This document shows positions 11,601-22,430 of a DNA stretch of 64,000 nt, one piece after another. Source of the DNA: Uranotaenia lowii (Eukaryota; Arthropoda; Insecta; Diptera; Culicidae); assembly GCF_029784155.1 (NCBI RefSeq), contig NC_073692.1, forward strand, positions 324,381,906 to 324,445,905, given 5' to 3'. Under the pieces are notes generated by a model. It did not search any database and was not told the DNA's origin. It saw only the letters and a program-made list of their open reading frames with translations. The translations under genes and the position numbers were made by a program. Within the stretch, counting starts at the first letter, position 1. Every line of letters starts with the position of its first letter.

Positions 11601-11918
11601 TCGTTTAAATTGCTTGAGGTGAGTTTGAACAAATGTACCAAAAAGTTTTGAATAAAATTAGTTATTGCATGTATAAGTTACCAATCCTCCAATAAGTTAA
11701 AAGTAATAATTTATTGCCACCAACAAATAAATGATGTTCAATTTCAAAAAAATAAAAAAAACAATTATCCACCTCAAATATTTGAAGAAAAATTGGAATA
11801 CTTTTTAGAATTAAAAATATCATCAATTTGGGTTTATTTTTAATATCCATAAAAATTTTGATTTACACAGATTCTGAAAATTCTAGACACGTGAAAGATA
11901 TCCACTTTGGTATGCCTA

Positions 11919-12885
11919 CCCGATCAGGAGAGCATATCAAAATTGATACACAAACCCATCTCAACGTAATCTTCGTTTTGGTCGTTTCGATAAAAAAATG
12001 CTTAAATCTCTTTTGATACAATCAGTTGTTTTTTTTCTGTCGGGCAAGCAAATGCTTCGTAAACTTTTATTGGAAGTTTGAATGTCTCATTCCAAGTCAC
12101 CAGGCATGGTTCTGTGGTAGCGTGCGCTCCTCTCAATCTGCAGGTCGAGGTTCGAATCTCCTGGCTGATACCCTAACTTTTCGAGAATTGATCGAGTTGA
12201 AAACAATGCATAAAAGTATGAGTGCCCTATCAGGAGAGCATATCAAAATAATAACTCAAACGTATCTCACCAAGAATTTACATCTGATTCAGTTATAATT
12301 AAGTACTCAAAATTTTTGATTTTAAGTTTCTCCAATCTGAATTTTATCTTATTCTGATTGACAGACTTGAATGGGATTGAGCTCATTTTCAATGATAAAG
12401 TTTTTTTCGGATTGTCCTAAAATAAAATGATTATATCTTGTTTTGATATAAGTTCAACTTTTTATGAAACACGGACATCGAAGTCAACGGCCCAAAGCGT
12501 ACATTCATTAATGAGTTTCGTTCAACAGATCCATAAAATTGAATTCAATTTTTGGGAAACCAAACATAGAGCATGATTTTAGCAATAATGTAGTTTATTG
12601 ACATCCCACTATAAATTTTTCTCGAAGCACTCATATCTTGATAAGTTATAATTTTGATAGGTTTTGTTCAGCCCAATATCAAACTATGATATCTGAACGA
12701 GATATAATCTTGAAAGGAGCATATCTAAAATTGATATTATTTAGCTATGATCACATAGATTTTTTGATATAATTTGAGACATTTTAACATCCTACGAGTA
12801 CTGAATAATAACTCATCTAGAAAGTAAAAAAATAGTATCAAAATATCTCATCTTGATAAAATTTAGTTTTTCCCTTCTGATCGGG
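11919..12885. mobile_element. TA-flanked TIR element with internal tRNA-like unit, copy 1
   Basis: The left end is CCCGATCAGGAGAGC and the right end, as reverse complement, is CCCGATCAGAAGGG. TA flanks both (11917-11918 and 12886-12887). A TA duplication fits Tc1/mariner-type non-autonomous elements. A tRNA-like segment lies about 180 bp inside the left end. A second internal copy of the end-like text (CTATCAGGAGAGCATATCAA) begins near 12225, so this copy has an internal duplication or nested start. No transposase frame is present. Pieces of the same family occur at 20997, 21502 and 55100-55129. Confidence 0.8.
12100..12164 (+). other. tRNA-like (pol III promoter-like) segment in copy 1
   Basis: An A-box-like TGTGGTAGCGTGCG and a canonical B box GGTTCGAATCT (12149-12159) are spaced as in a tRNA gene. 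The outer bases CCAGG (12100-12104) and CCTGG (12160-12164) can pair as an acceptor stem. The anticodon arm is weak and the length is short for a functional tRNA, so I call it tRNA-derived rather than a tRNA gene. The closest look is to tRNAs beginning GGTTCAGTGGTAG, such as glycine or related isoacceptors. Confidence 0.7.
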
Positions 12886-12887
12886 TA

Positions 12888-13309
12888 GAATTAGTACTGC
12901 TGGTTGAGATTTATCGTAAAAAATATTATAATTCCGATTGTAGCAACAAAAAAGTCATAGAAACCATGCATATTTATGCAAAAATGTCGACTGAATCGAT
13001 TGGTATACTACCATTTTTTGTTAGACTATGACAAATGGCTCATTTTGCCTATTTTACCCTAAACATAAAAATTGCCATAAGAAATGCCGTTAAGCTAAGT
13101 GTAATCCAATAACTTTTCATTAGGAATGATCACTTTTGGTAGATTTATTTACTCTCTAACTAATCGTGTCGCTTTTTTGCACAAGAATGAATAAAACTGG
13201 CTAAATATTCCAAACTTTCCCTAGGTTTTTAAATTTTTGCATAAATTTCACTGTAACAATCAAGCAATTTACAATGTGTATTTAACATATCAAATACAAA
13301 AACCAAATG
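12888..13309. other. AT-rich DNA with TE-like scraps
   Basis: The text near 13020-13060 (ACAAATGGCTCATTTTGCC then TTTTACCCT) looks like a mutated MITE end, but no partner was found. Confidence 0.3.
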
Positions 13310-13313
13310 ATTA

Positions 13314-13740
13314 GTGTAAAATTTGTCGCTGAATCCAGTGGGGTACACTGCTTAGTGCTCAGCTTACGAGAAAAGCCGCAATTACCCCGAATTCCCCTTC
13401 TAACGAGCAATATGTTGAAAAAAATAATTATGTCAATTGACAATGCATTACAAAATGCACAAAAATCATTAAAACAGGTGTAAAATTCATTGCTGAATCG
13501 AATGATGTACACCGCCTAGCGCTTAGTTTACGAGGAGAGCCTCAATCACCCCAACTTACCCTAAAATAATGTAATATGTACCAAAAAATCGTAGTAACAA
13601 ACAAGAAAGCATCAGAAAATGCACAAAAAAAGATTGAATCAGATTTTAAACATATTGCTTAGTTGAACGATCGACACCGCTTAGCATTAGGTTTACGAGA
13701 AAGGTCTCATATCCTTCAATTTCCCCTAATTTCATTTATT
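13314..13740. repeat. Diverged tandem repeat, about 164-bp period, 2.6 copies
   Basis: Units begin near 13314, 13478 and 13642. Each has GTGTAAAATT or a mutated form, then TTGCTGAAT- or TGCTTAGTTGAA-like text, GTACAC.GC.TAG.GCT.AG, TTTACGAG or CTTACGAG, and a C-rich ACCCC..TTCCCC stretch. Unit junctions share AAAATGCACAAAAA. The copies differ at many positions, so the array is old. The 76-aa minus frame at 13282-13512 is a by-product. Confidence 0.7.
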
Positions 13741-14450
13741 AACTCATTCAATAAGATTAAAAATATCCAATTGCATTTGTTTAACTAATTATGAGTTTGA
13801 GGCGCTTTGAAAATTGCTTATACGTTTTGAACAGCGCAAAAGATGGCACTGTTTCAAATCAACTTTTATCTTATTTTTGGTCGATGGTATTTTAAATTTC
13901 ACATACTTTTCTGAATAATGTAAACAATTATAGAAAATGACTAACCCATATGATTTTTTTAAATGTTTTTTAAAGTTTTTAAGGATAGCAAAAAACTAGT
14001 GAACCTGCATATAAGAGAAGCGACATCTGATCTTTCTTGAAATAAAATATCCGGCCACATTGCCGAATACTTGGACAATAAAAATCCTCAGCACTGTTTT
14101 GTGGCTCAATGTACAAGCTCTAAAGTGAACGCTCAATAAATCTTACAAACAGTATTGAATTTAAGTGCCTGGTGGATCGCGAAAAACGGTATTAATGGCT
14201 TGAATTTTTTTTTACAAACACATAGTGTTCTAACTACAAACATGAACCACCAGAGCAGTGGAAAAATGGCTCCTAATAATAAATTTTTATGACGACCTTT
14301 AAAATTATTTGCTCGAACCACAATCAGGATCAGAAAGCTAAAAGCTCCACGACAAAAGCTTGGATCGATTTTGAGAGTTCTTTTGAATCGATTGGAATTT
14401 TGTGTTTTGAGACGTCGCTCCTCTTACATGTTGGTTCACTACAAAAAAAA
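13741..14450. other. AT-rich DNA, nothing recognised
   Basis: Short frames on both strands (14133-14321 minus, 14289-14474 plus) overlap and carry no motif. Confidence 0.4.
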
Positions 14451-14454
14451 AACA

Positions 14455-14790
14455 AGTGTAATTTTGTGAATTAAATTCAGCGCCTCTTTTTTATTTCATG
14501 GCGAAATCTCTCCAGAAATATACAGAACGTTGAAAATTCTAAAAAAAATCGATGAGGAGGTTGGTTTATTGAAAAGTTTCAACATGTTTTTAAATTCCTT
14601 ATTTCAACAAACTTTTTCTGGGCCAACCCACTTTGCATTGAATTTTAAGGGGCAGCGCTTCTATTTGAAACAAACAATCAAATATTTGAAAGCTTCGAAT
14701 GCAATTTCGACCGGAAGCTGTAAAACAAGTGCACACACTTGTATGACGAAACTATTCAGAAACAGAGGAATCGAATATAGAACGAAATAT
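14455..14790. repeat. Unclassified repeat, copy A
   Basis: This block matches 16383-16600 and 17015-17135 in the same orientation. Shared landmarks include CAGCGCCTCTTTTTT-like text, TCTCTCC.G..AT, TTGAAAATTCT.AAAA, GGTTTATTGAAA.GTTTCAACA, TTTTCTGG.CCAACC, ACTTTGCATT and GACCGGAAGCTGTAA. The 89-aa frame at 14530-14799 lies in it and has no known domain. It could be two copies of an unknown transposable element or a local duplication later split by insertions. Confidence 0.7.
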
Positions 14791-14836
14791 AAATATTGAA
14801 AAAAAAAAATATCTCAAATTTGAGCTAAAAATATTA

Positions 14837-15747
14837 TGGGAGAGTGGGGAATCATGGGCCACTTTTTTTCGTTGTTCCATAACTTCTTTATTATAAAAGA
14901 TAAAATGAAAATAAAAAATGGTATGGTTTTCTACATTTTCAAGGTATCATAAGGTATTTTTGTAAATTTTTTCATAAGTTATTTTTCCCAAATTCTGACT
15001 GTTTGAAAAAAAGCAATATTTTTTGGATTTTGAAAAATGGTGGGGAATCGGGGGCCACCAAATCCAAATTGACTAAATAACATGCAAAGTTTATGAGTTG
15101 ACCCAAAACTGTGATTTCCTAATTTATTTCGTTATTTTAAAGCAATTTCAGATTATGAAATAAAAAAGAGAGCTGTGTATGGTCGCACAGATTCCAAAAC
15201 CTGGCTCGCAAACGTTTTGGGAAAATTTCTTATATAGGAGACAAATTTTTTTTCATAACTCTTCATTTGGCATAAGAAAACTTTACAGATAGGAAACGCG
15301 TATTTAAAGTTCTGAATGTGTATAAAAACATAAAAATATAGGTGGTTAAAGATGTGTGGTCCACGATTCCCCATAAGCTATGATTTGCAAATTGGTTGCG
15401 TTTGTGTGACTAATTGATGTTTCATCAAATATTCCTTTTCCACGTGACATATCATGACACAACTAAGATCATAAGCGTATGAGCATATTTTTGTTATGCA
15501 CTTTAGGTTCCTCATCGATGAAATTAGCGGATGTTTTTTTAATTATGTAAGTAAATTTTTTTACCTTTTTTTAGCTTGATAAATAAAAGAAGCATATGAT
15601 GCGTATTTCAGTCAACAACATATATGAATACATGCTCACGCAAAGCGACGTCGATGACAGTTGGTTTGAGATTTTTATCTCAACACACATCTGAGTTATT
15701 AAAAGTGGCCCACGTTTCCCCATGGCCCACGATACCCCACTCTCCCC
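14837..15747. mobile_element. 911-bp MITE with GGGAGAGTGGGG ends
   Basis: The ends are TGGGAGAGTGGGGAATCATG and, as reverse complement, GGGGAGAGTGGGGTATCGTG, and TGGGCCA follows in both. TA flanks both sides (14835-14836 and 15748-15749). Inside, weaker copies of the same text occur (GGTGGGGAATCGGGGGCCAC near 15039 and GTGGTCCACGATTCCCC near 15356), so the ends appear multiplied internally. No transposase frame is present. TA target and short ends suggest mobilisation by a Tc1/mariner-like enzyme, but this is inference. Confidence 0.85.
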
Positions 15748-15759
15748 TACTAAAAATGT

Positions 15760-16380
15760 GTGAGTGAAAATTAAATCAAGTCCCAAATAATTGCTCTGTT
15801 TCTTCAGCGTGTAGAATTGGAAATCAATTCTTTTTCGTTCAGTTTTGCACCGGTGCACTATCGGTAGTGCACTTTTTGCTGTCTTCGTGCTCGTTTTCAC
15901 GATGAGTGGTCCACTGGTAGTGCACCATAATGGCGACGGTGGCACTTTCTGAAAATATTCAGTGTAGCTTGCCCTCACCAATACTATCGTGAATTTTGAC
16001 AAGTCGTGCCTCCTGATGTACAAAAATTGTATGGCAGCGAAAACAAATATCAGCTGGTGATAGATTTTAACAGCTTGATGTTTACATTTGGCACTATCGA
16101 TATCACGCACACCAACAATAAGTGAGGGTAAAACTCAATTTATGCTTGTTTTTAGCCGGGACGGTGCGGCACTATCGAGTGGTAAAAACGAATACGGTAT
16201 AAGGTATCAAAAACAGTGGGGTCAGCCGTGCGTGAATTGACCCATTTCCTTTTGTGGTGACATTTCACAGGTCCTGTTTTCAAAATTTTACGAACGAGAG
16301 GCAAATTTTTTCTGGTAGGATGGTTAAGAAATTTATCTCAAAAATCAGTTTAGGGACCGAAAAAAAACTAGTCCCATATT
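15760..16380. other. Dyad-rich stretch with repeated CACTATCG words
   Basis: GCACCGGTGCACTATCGGTA (about 15847) and GTGCGGCACTATCGAGTGG (about 16163) bracket repeats of TAGTGCAC and CACTATCG. Short inverted matches such as CTCACCAATACTATCG and CGATAGTGCC occur inside. It may be a decayed MITE, but I could not fix two ends. The 179-aa minus frame 15571-16110 spans the MITE boundary at 15747, so it is not a gene. Confidence 0.35.
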
Positions 16381-16382
16381 TT

Positions 16383-17140
16383 TAACAAAATTCTGCGCTT
16401 TTTTTAGTTTCTTGACGGATGTCTCTCCGGGGATGTTCAAAAAATTGAAAATTCTTAAAATGTACGAAGAGAAGATTGGTTTATTGAAATGTTTCAACAA
16501 GGTTTTAATTCCCTTTTTTTAAAACATATTTTTTCTGGACCAACCGACTTTGCATTTAATATTCTTGGACAGTGCTTCTGCACCCACAATTCTGCCTCCA
16601 TGCCAATCGCGTGTAATCAATCACATAGCATCATTGGCATAAAAAAATAACGCGACCAGTGCTGATCCGATTTGCGTCCGCCGGCATTAACCTCGGTGGC
16701 CGAAAGCCTATGACATATATCTCTCATCCTTCAATAAGCTCAAGTAGTTCAGTTTTTTCTTCTTGTTTCTAAGATGAGTTATACAATAGGAAGAAAATCC
16801 AATAAAATGTTTTTCGTTAAGCTTGAATGAAGTGGCTATGCATTATTTTGGTTGGGAACTCGAGTCCTTATGCTAGTAGAAGTGCTTTTTTAAACATATC
16901 ATCTTTGACACAGTGCACATCTCAGCGCATTTTCTGCACCTCTTTTATGGGTGAACTTGAAACAAAACATCCCATCGAATGTCCAAATTTGGAAGCTTCT
17001 TAAGAATTCGAATTGGTCAAATCGAATGTCCGGAAGCTTCTTGTTTTATTTTGACCGGAAGCTGTAATCTAATGCACATATTTGTACGACGACTCTTTTC
17101 GGGGACAGAAGATTCCGATATAGGAAAATTCTCAGGTATA
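16383..17140. repeat. Unclassified repeat, copy B (with about 410 bp extra in the middle)
   Basis: Segments 16383-16600 and 17015-17135 match copy A. The stretch between them, about 16600-17014, has no counterpart in copy A and starts with less AT-rich text. Either copy B carries an insertion or copy A a deletion. I saw no clear target duplication at the break. Confidence 0.6.
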
Positions 17141-17781
17141 ATACTGAAAGGGCTGAATTTTTTTTAATTGTTACGATATGATATTTCCGGTATAAAAATT
17201 CCATCAGGTGGTTCAACTTTTACGTTTAAATACCGTTATTTAATTTTTTCTGTTTTCAGTTGGATGAACAATCCAAATGATTGATTTTTCATTATTTGGT
17301 ACTAAAAACATCTAATTTTTCAACAAAACAAAGTTCCGATGATTAAAACATTTTAAAATTTTTTCGCTTCGTATAGTTTTTTTACACAATAATATTTCCT
17401 GAAGAGATAAATCACCAGAATGAATGTTTAATACTTAAATTTATCTGCGCATCCGGTGAAAAGTGATGTCTTTTTTAGTAAAGACATCTTAAGATTGTTA
17501 AATTTTTCAAGACAAATGGAAAGTTAGAAGAAATATAAGATAGTGAAAATGAGGGGGTAGAATTTATTCGGAAGCACTAACACCCAATTGAATAATGTCT
17601 GGAAATTTGGGGGATCACCCTTCAAATGGTAGATTAGAATGTGAAAAACAAACTTTTGTATGTGACCAACTAAAAAAAATCATATTTAGAGGTTCCGCAA
17701 GCGCGATCTTTGTAAAAGTCCACTTTTTTAAGATTTAATTTTGAATTAACTCTGGGTCGAAAAATTTTCACAAAATTTATA
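17141..17781. other. AT-rich DNA, nothing recognised
   Basis: No inverted ends, tandem array or coding signal was seen. Confidence 0.4.
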
Positions 17782-18276
17782 TCTTATATATAAAAATGGA
17801 GGCGTTTTCTTTGTAACACCATCACGAATGAATGGTCGGTCGGAATGAAGTGAAATTTGGTATCTGAAGGTTTTTCGGGTCAGAGATGGTTTGTATAATA
17901 GTTTCGAGAATCTCACTTTTTATGGATGGGGGGTTCCCATACAAAATTATCTCTTTTCCACATCTTCTTATATATAAAAATGGAGGCGTTTTTTTAGTAA
18001 CACCATCACGAATGAATGGTCGGTCGGAATAAAGTGAAATCTGGTATCCGATGGTTTTTCGGGCCAGAGATGGTTTGTATAATAGTTTCGAGATTATCAC
18101 TTTTTATAAAAGGGGGGCTCCTTTACAAAATCAACTAGAAACGGGACAAAACTCGAACAACTTGAAGACGATTTTCATGAAAACGGATTCAAGAGCATGA
18201 AGAATTTAAAGAACTGCAAACATTTTTAAACGATTTATTAAGTAACGAGTAAAACGAAGTTTACCGGGTCAGCTAG
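17782..18276 (+). mobile_element. Non-autonomous Helitron, first of a tandem pair
   Basis: It starts TCTTATATATAAAAATGG after a host A and ends TTACCGGGTCAGCTAG before T. A 5' TC, a 3' CTRR end (CTAG) and insertion between A and T without target duplication are Helitron hallmarks. The 5' head of about 184 bp is present twice (from 17782 and 17966), and the 3' tail once. No Rep or helicase frame is present. The 92-aa minus frame at 17822-18100 is an artefact of the repeated head. Confidence 0.85.
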
Positions 18277-18696
18277 TCTTATATATTAAAATGGAGGCGT
18301 TTTCTTTGTAACACCATCACGTATAAACGGACGGTCGAAATGAAGTGAAATTTGGTATCCGAGGGTTTTTCGGGTCAGAGATGGTTTGTATAATAGTTTC
18401 AAGAATCTTACTTTTTATGGAAGGGGGGTCCCCATACAAAACTATCTCTTCTTCACATCTTATATGTAAAAATGGAAGCGTTTTCTTTGTAACACCATCA
18501 CGTATAACTGGACGGTTGGAATGAAGCGAACTTTGGTATCCGAGGGTTTTTTGGGAAAGTGATTTGTTTGTGTAATAGTTTCAAGAATCTCTCTTTTTAT
18601 GGAAGGGAGGCTCCCATACATAATCCCTTAAAAGATGAAACATTTTATAATGATTAATTAGGTAAAAGGTAAAACGAAGGTTACCGGGTCAGCTAG
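18277..18696 (+). mobile_element. Non-autonomous Helitron, second of the pair
   Basis: It starts TCTTATATATTAAAATGG directly after the CTAG of the first copy and ends GTTACCGGGTCAGCTAG before T. Its head is also doubled (from 18277 and 18459, about 182 bp). Head-to-tail Helitron arrays are known and are attributed to rolling-circle read-through or end-to-end insertion. Confidence 0.85.
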
Positions 18697-18721
18697 TGTT
18701 CTATAATTTTCAAATTTTGTT

Positions 18722-18985
18722 TGCCTTAGGCCAAATTTGAGTTGAATCTGATAACAGGAAATGGCTGCAATGAATCTCAAGTGTGAAAGTGGTTGTGTTC
18801 TGAAGAAGCCTAAAGAACTGGTTTTTCATCAAATACTGTTTTTTTTTACAAATCGATTGCTTGTTTATGTTGATTTTATTAAAATTTAAATCAAGACTAA
18901 CATTTTATATGATGACTGCAACTCGATTTGGCTTGAAACAAAACAGTTATGGCGGTTCAAAGTTTGTTTTTTGGTCTCATATTTC
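18722..18985. repeat. Diverged fragment of the CACTAG fold-back family
   Basis: The order of CTGGTTTTTCATCAA, GATTG.TTGTTTATG, TTGATTTTATTAAA, AAGACTAACATTTTATATGATGACTGCAACTCGA-like text and GAAACAAAACAGTTAT matches the left arm of the fold-back around 2530-2690. Neither terminus is visible. It shows the family has other, older members here. Confidence 0.6.
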
Positions 18986-19115
18986 TGTTTCTAAATTTTT
19001 TCATCTTCTTTTCATGACCTTAATAAAAAGACATAACTTTTTACCGATAAGGCCGATAAAATTAAGTAACTACAATATTTCCGTATTCAAACGAACAAAG
19101 ATATTTAGTGAATAG

Positions 19116-19700
19116 TGTGACATTTGTTAAATTTAAATAAAATAACAAATCATGAAAGTAAAATCACTATTTTGTATTTAACAAATTCGATCATGTCTTT
19201 AAAACACTTTTTCTGCTAAATATGAAAGCAAAAAATATCTGGCTCAATATTGCTTGTATTATTTAGTAAGGAACCGATCAAAAGTCAAATTCAGCTCTTA
19301 ACAATCTGCTTAGGCAATTTCCGACCTGAACCTAACTTCAATCATGGCACTGAGCTGAGATGTCGTATTTTCGTAGTCATCGATCGGTGAATGTAGTATA
19401 ATTTATTGAAAGTATTCATCCGCAAAAAATCCGAAACTTACCCTAAAAAGTCTAAACGAAGCATTGAGATAAGGGATCAATTTGCTTGACAGTCTCCATT
19501 AGTGTGACACAAATGCTCCTATGACTGTGCGATATTTTTCATGTTTTGATTTATGCTTCCAGGCAAAACTATTCTCTTTTTCTCCCCAGGACTATCCCAA
19601 AGTTACTCGCAAATAAGCACATTCCTTAAACAAATCATATGTACATAAATTTCCATTTCCGCAATTGCAAATCTTATCACCATTGTCGCAGCCGCCTTCA
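19116..19700. other. AT-rich DNA, nothing recognised
   Basis: No structure was found. Confidence 0.4.
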
Positions 19701-20800
19701 GAAATTCTTGCAAAGTGTGGGTGGTAGAAAAAAATAGAGTAAACTTTCCGGAACGTCTTCCTTTCGCGCCAAGCCAGAGTTCTCACGTGTTTCCACTTCA
19801 TATCTAGGCCATCATTTATCTTCACTAGAGGGGGAAAGCGTCGTCATCGTCGTCGTTCGCCGGTATCTTGCCGGTTGTTTTTCCCGGGATGGGTGTGATA
19901 TGTGATAAGGCCAAGCATCGGTCCAAGGCAAAACTGGCAAAACTCGCCGGTGATGACGATGGAGATGATCTGCCAAGGTTCAACGGCAGAATCATCTTCC
20001 TTCATCGGATCCGGAAGAATATGGTGTGTCAGATTGGATTTTTTAAACATATTTTCCACATTCGGTAAAGAAATAACTTTTTTAATCTTCATACCAATAT
20101 TTCTGCATTATGACACTACTTTTATTAGGAATCTAAATGATTATCTACCAAAAGCACAGTAGAAATTTTACATAGATTAAAGTAATTTGGTAAACTTATT
20201 GTATCATTTGAATCAACCAGTTGACACGTTCTACTCAAACAACCCGAACCACACCTACAACCACATGCCGGCATAAATACAAACAACTGACATCAATCTC
20301 GAAAAGAGCCTCAGCCCAAATTCATACCTCAGAATGGTCCATAGACCAAAAAACAGTGGCTATGTAGCCTTGATCTCACCCTAAGATGAATCGAGAACAA
20401 AGAACGATACCATCGATGACGAATTGCTGTGAATGGCCTGTTGGGCACCCAAATCTCCTCCGCCCCCACTGCAATTCTGCTCACCATTCATCTCTCGATT
20501 CCATCCGTGGTGGTCCACCTGCCTGCCTAGCTTGTATGAATGGAGCCATTTTTGTGGCCTAGAGCTACCGGATTTCTGCATGAAAAACACAGCCATTTTT
20601 CATCCCTTCATCGGCTCACACGATCATCCACGTTTCGTATAAAATAATCGTCAACATCGGCACCTCTAGTAGCAGTTTGTTTTTTGTCATTTTTCTTTTC
20701 CCGTTGCTCCGGTTTTTTTGAATGAGATGGATTCATTTTTCTTCTGCTTTGGATTTTGGTTGCAAATTTGTGGCTACCTAAAGAAAAAATATGTATCACA
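19701..20800. other. Less AT-rich, apparently single-copy island
   Basis: Overlapping frames on both strands at 19844-20162 and 20381-20642 cannot all be genes and show no domain. A run of CGTCGTCATCGTCGTCG near 19838 is a small simple repeat. I infer unique intergenic or intronic DNA. Confidence 0.4.
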
Positions 20801-20996
20801 TTGTCCTGTTTGTTGTCGGTGACAGCATACCGCGACTGACAATGGTTTGCATTAGTATTTTTCCCTGAATTGTCATTGACCTAAACTAATGAAGAATAGT
20901 TTATCACAAAGAAATGCGTCTACATTTTTTTGTGTTTTATTTTTCTTAAAATGAATCTTCTAGTAATGTGAAGGTTTATTTTGAGATAAATAGCAA

Positions 20997-21115
20997 CCCG
21001 ATTAGAAGAGAACACATTTTTTTATCAATATGAGTTATCAATTTTTATCTCTCTAAATTAAAGGTATTATTTAGTACTCATAGGATGCTAAAATATGTAA
21101 AATTTTAACAAAATG
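20997..21115. mobile_element. Fragment of the tRNA-like TIR family, other end, inverted
   Basis: It starts CCCGATTAGAAGAG and continues with TTTATCAATATGAG, then TATTATTTAGTACTCATAGG and ATGCTAAAATAT. This matches the reverse complement of the last 110 bp or so of copy 1 (12780-12885), including its TTATTCAGTACTCGTAGG. The rest of this copy is lost or diverged. Confidence 0.7.
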
Positions 21116-21501
21116 TCCATGCCAATGTAACCAATTTTTTTCACTTCACTTATATATTTAGATTAAAACTCAATCAGCTAGGATATTGACTATTGACAAC
21201 CAAAAAAGACAAAATATGTGTCGTGCCTACAAGCTTTCATGCAATGTTTTCTTGCTTGCACTTTACCACAGAACCATCCCTGATGCATTGGAATGAGAGC
21301 TTCAGAGTTCCAATAAAAGTTTTTTACACTCATATTTTATTGTTTTTTTTTTTGTTAATTTTATTATCTTTTTCATGGAACATTTCATGGAAGGTAAATC
21401 AAAAATCACAGTTCTTCAGTTTATTGGATTGAAGATTGAGATGAACTGAATGTGCGTTTCGAGTCATATTAACCCGAACAGCTTAGGAAGGTTCATCAGA
21501 A

Positions 21502-21830
21502 CCCGATCAGGAGAGCATATCAAAAAGGTTATTCAAACACATCTGAACGAGTAATTATTATAAGGCTTTTATTGAAACTTTGAAGCTCCCATTCCAATGT
21601 ATAAGACATGGTTCAGTGGTAGCATGCATGCTTCTCAACCTAAAGGTTGAGATTCGAATCTCCTGCCTGTACCCAAAACTGATCAAGAATTGTGTCTGAT
21701 TGAGTTATAATCTTGTTGCCATGCTTTCAAATGGTGATTAATTTAGTTAATCTTGCATGGTTTTTTTTATTTATTTAAAGACTTTGGCATCGTACGAGTA
21801 CTATATTATATCTCATTTTGATAGGAAAAA
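21502..21830. mobile_element. TIR element with internal tRNA-like unit, copy 2
   Basis: It starts CCCGATCAGGAGAGCATATC and has a tRNA-like segment about 100 bp inside. It then has GTCTGATTGAGTTATAATC and TCGTACGAGTACTATATTAT, which match copy 1 in order. About 80 bp present in copy 1 between the end and the tRNA-like part is absent. The right terminus has decayed near 21825. Because both copies carry the tRNA-like part in the same context, it belongs to the family and is not an independent insertion. Confidence 0.75.
21604..21668 (+). other. tRNA-like segment in copy 2
   Basis: GGTTCAGTGGTAGCATGC gives a good A box, and GATTCGAATCTCC (21651-21663) a B box with one change from the consensus. 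The anticodon stem is poorly paired. The segment is homologous to 12100-12164. Confidence 0.7.
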
Positions 21831-21965
21831 AACTAAATTTAATCAAAATAAATCATTCCTTTTTTATGAAAAGATTCCAGCAATCAGGCTCGTGAGAAGA
21901 ACTCGTCCAGGACCCAAGTTACACACGAAACTCCGAATGGCTTTATACATTCAATACGATAGTTT

Positions 21966-22430
21966 CCCGAGCAGACTTCGATGCCTGAATCGATAGCATA
22001 CAGCAGCCAAAATAAGCTATCAATGCCAAAATAATAGCATAATTTAGTGTTGTATTTTTTGCGACACCAAAATTAGGTTTCATTGAAGTATCAAAATGCT
22101 GAAATTTAATGCCAAACCAATACCAAAGCAAGGCATTCATACCACAATGATAGCAGGATTAGGTGGTGATTTTATTACGATAGCTAAAATAGGCATCAAT
22201 ATGGTTTCAAGCATTTTCATAAATTAGAAAAGTGAAATTAAAATGATAACATAATTTGATATCCAATTTTTTGCGACAGAAAACAAACTTTAATTTAGAT
22301 TGTTGAATTTAAATCTGACTGAAACAAATAACGAATTCAGTTATTACCAGCATATTGCGCGCCTTATATATTGGTTTCTCTGCTATAGCAAAACTAGGCA
22401 TGATTGAAGTATCATTATTTTACAAATCCA
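21966..22430. mobile_element. MITE relative with CCCGAGCAGAC end, partner end unclear
   Basis: The left end CCCGAGCAGACTT matches, as reverse complement, the right end of the 28751-29229 element. The interior has the same recurring words (ATGCCAAAAT, ATAGCA, AATTAGG, GAAGTATCA). A last GCAAAACTAGGCATGATTGAAG occurs near 22386-22407, but no matching terminus was fixed. Confidence 0.5.

Noticed and set aside
12100..12164. Functional tRNA gene
   Set aside because: The segment is short, the anticodon stem is weak, and it lies inside a repeated transposable element with a similar copy at 21.6 kb.
15571..16110. 179-aa minus-strand frame as a gene
   Set aside because: It crosses the right end of the MITE at 15747, so it joins unrelated sequences.
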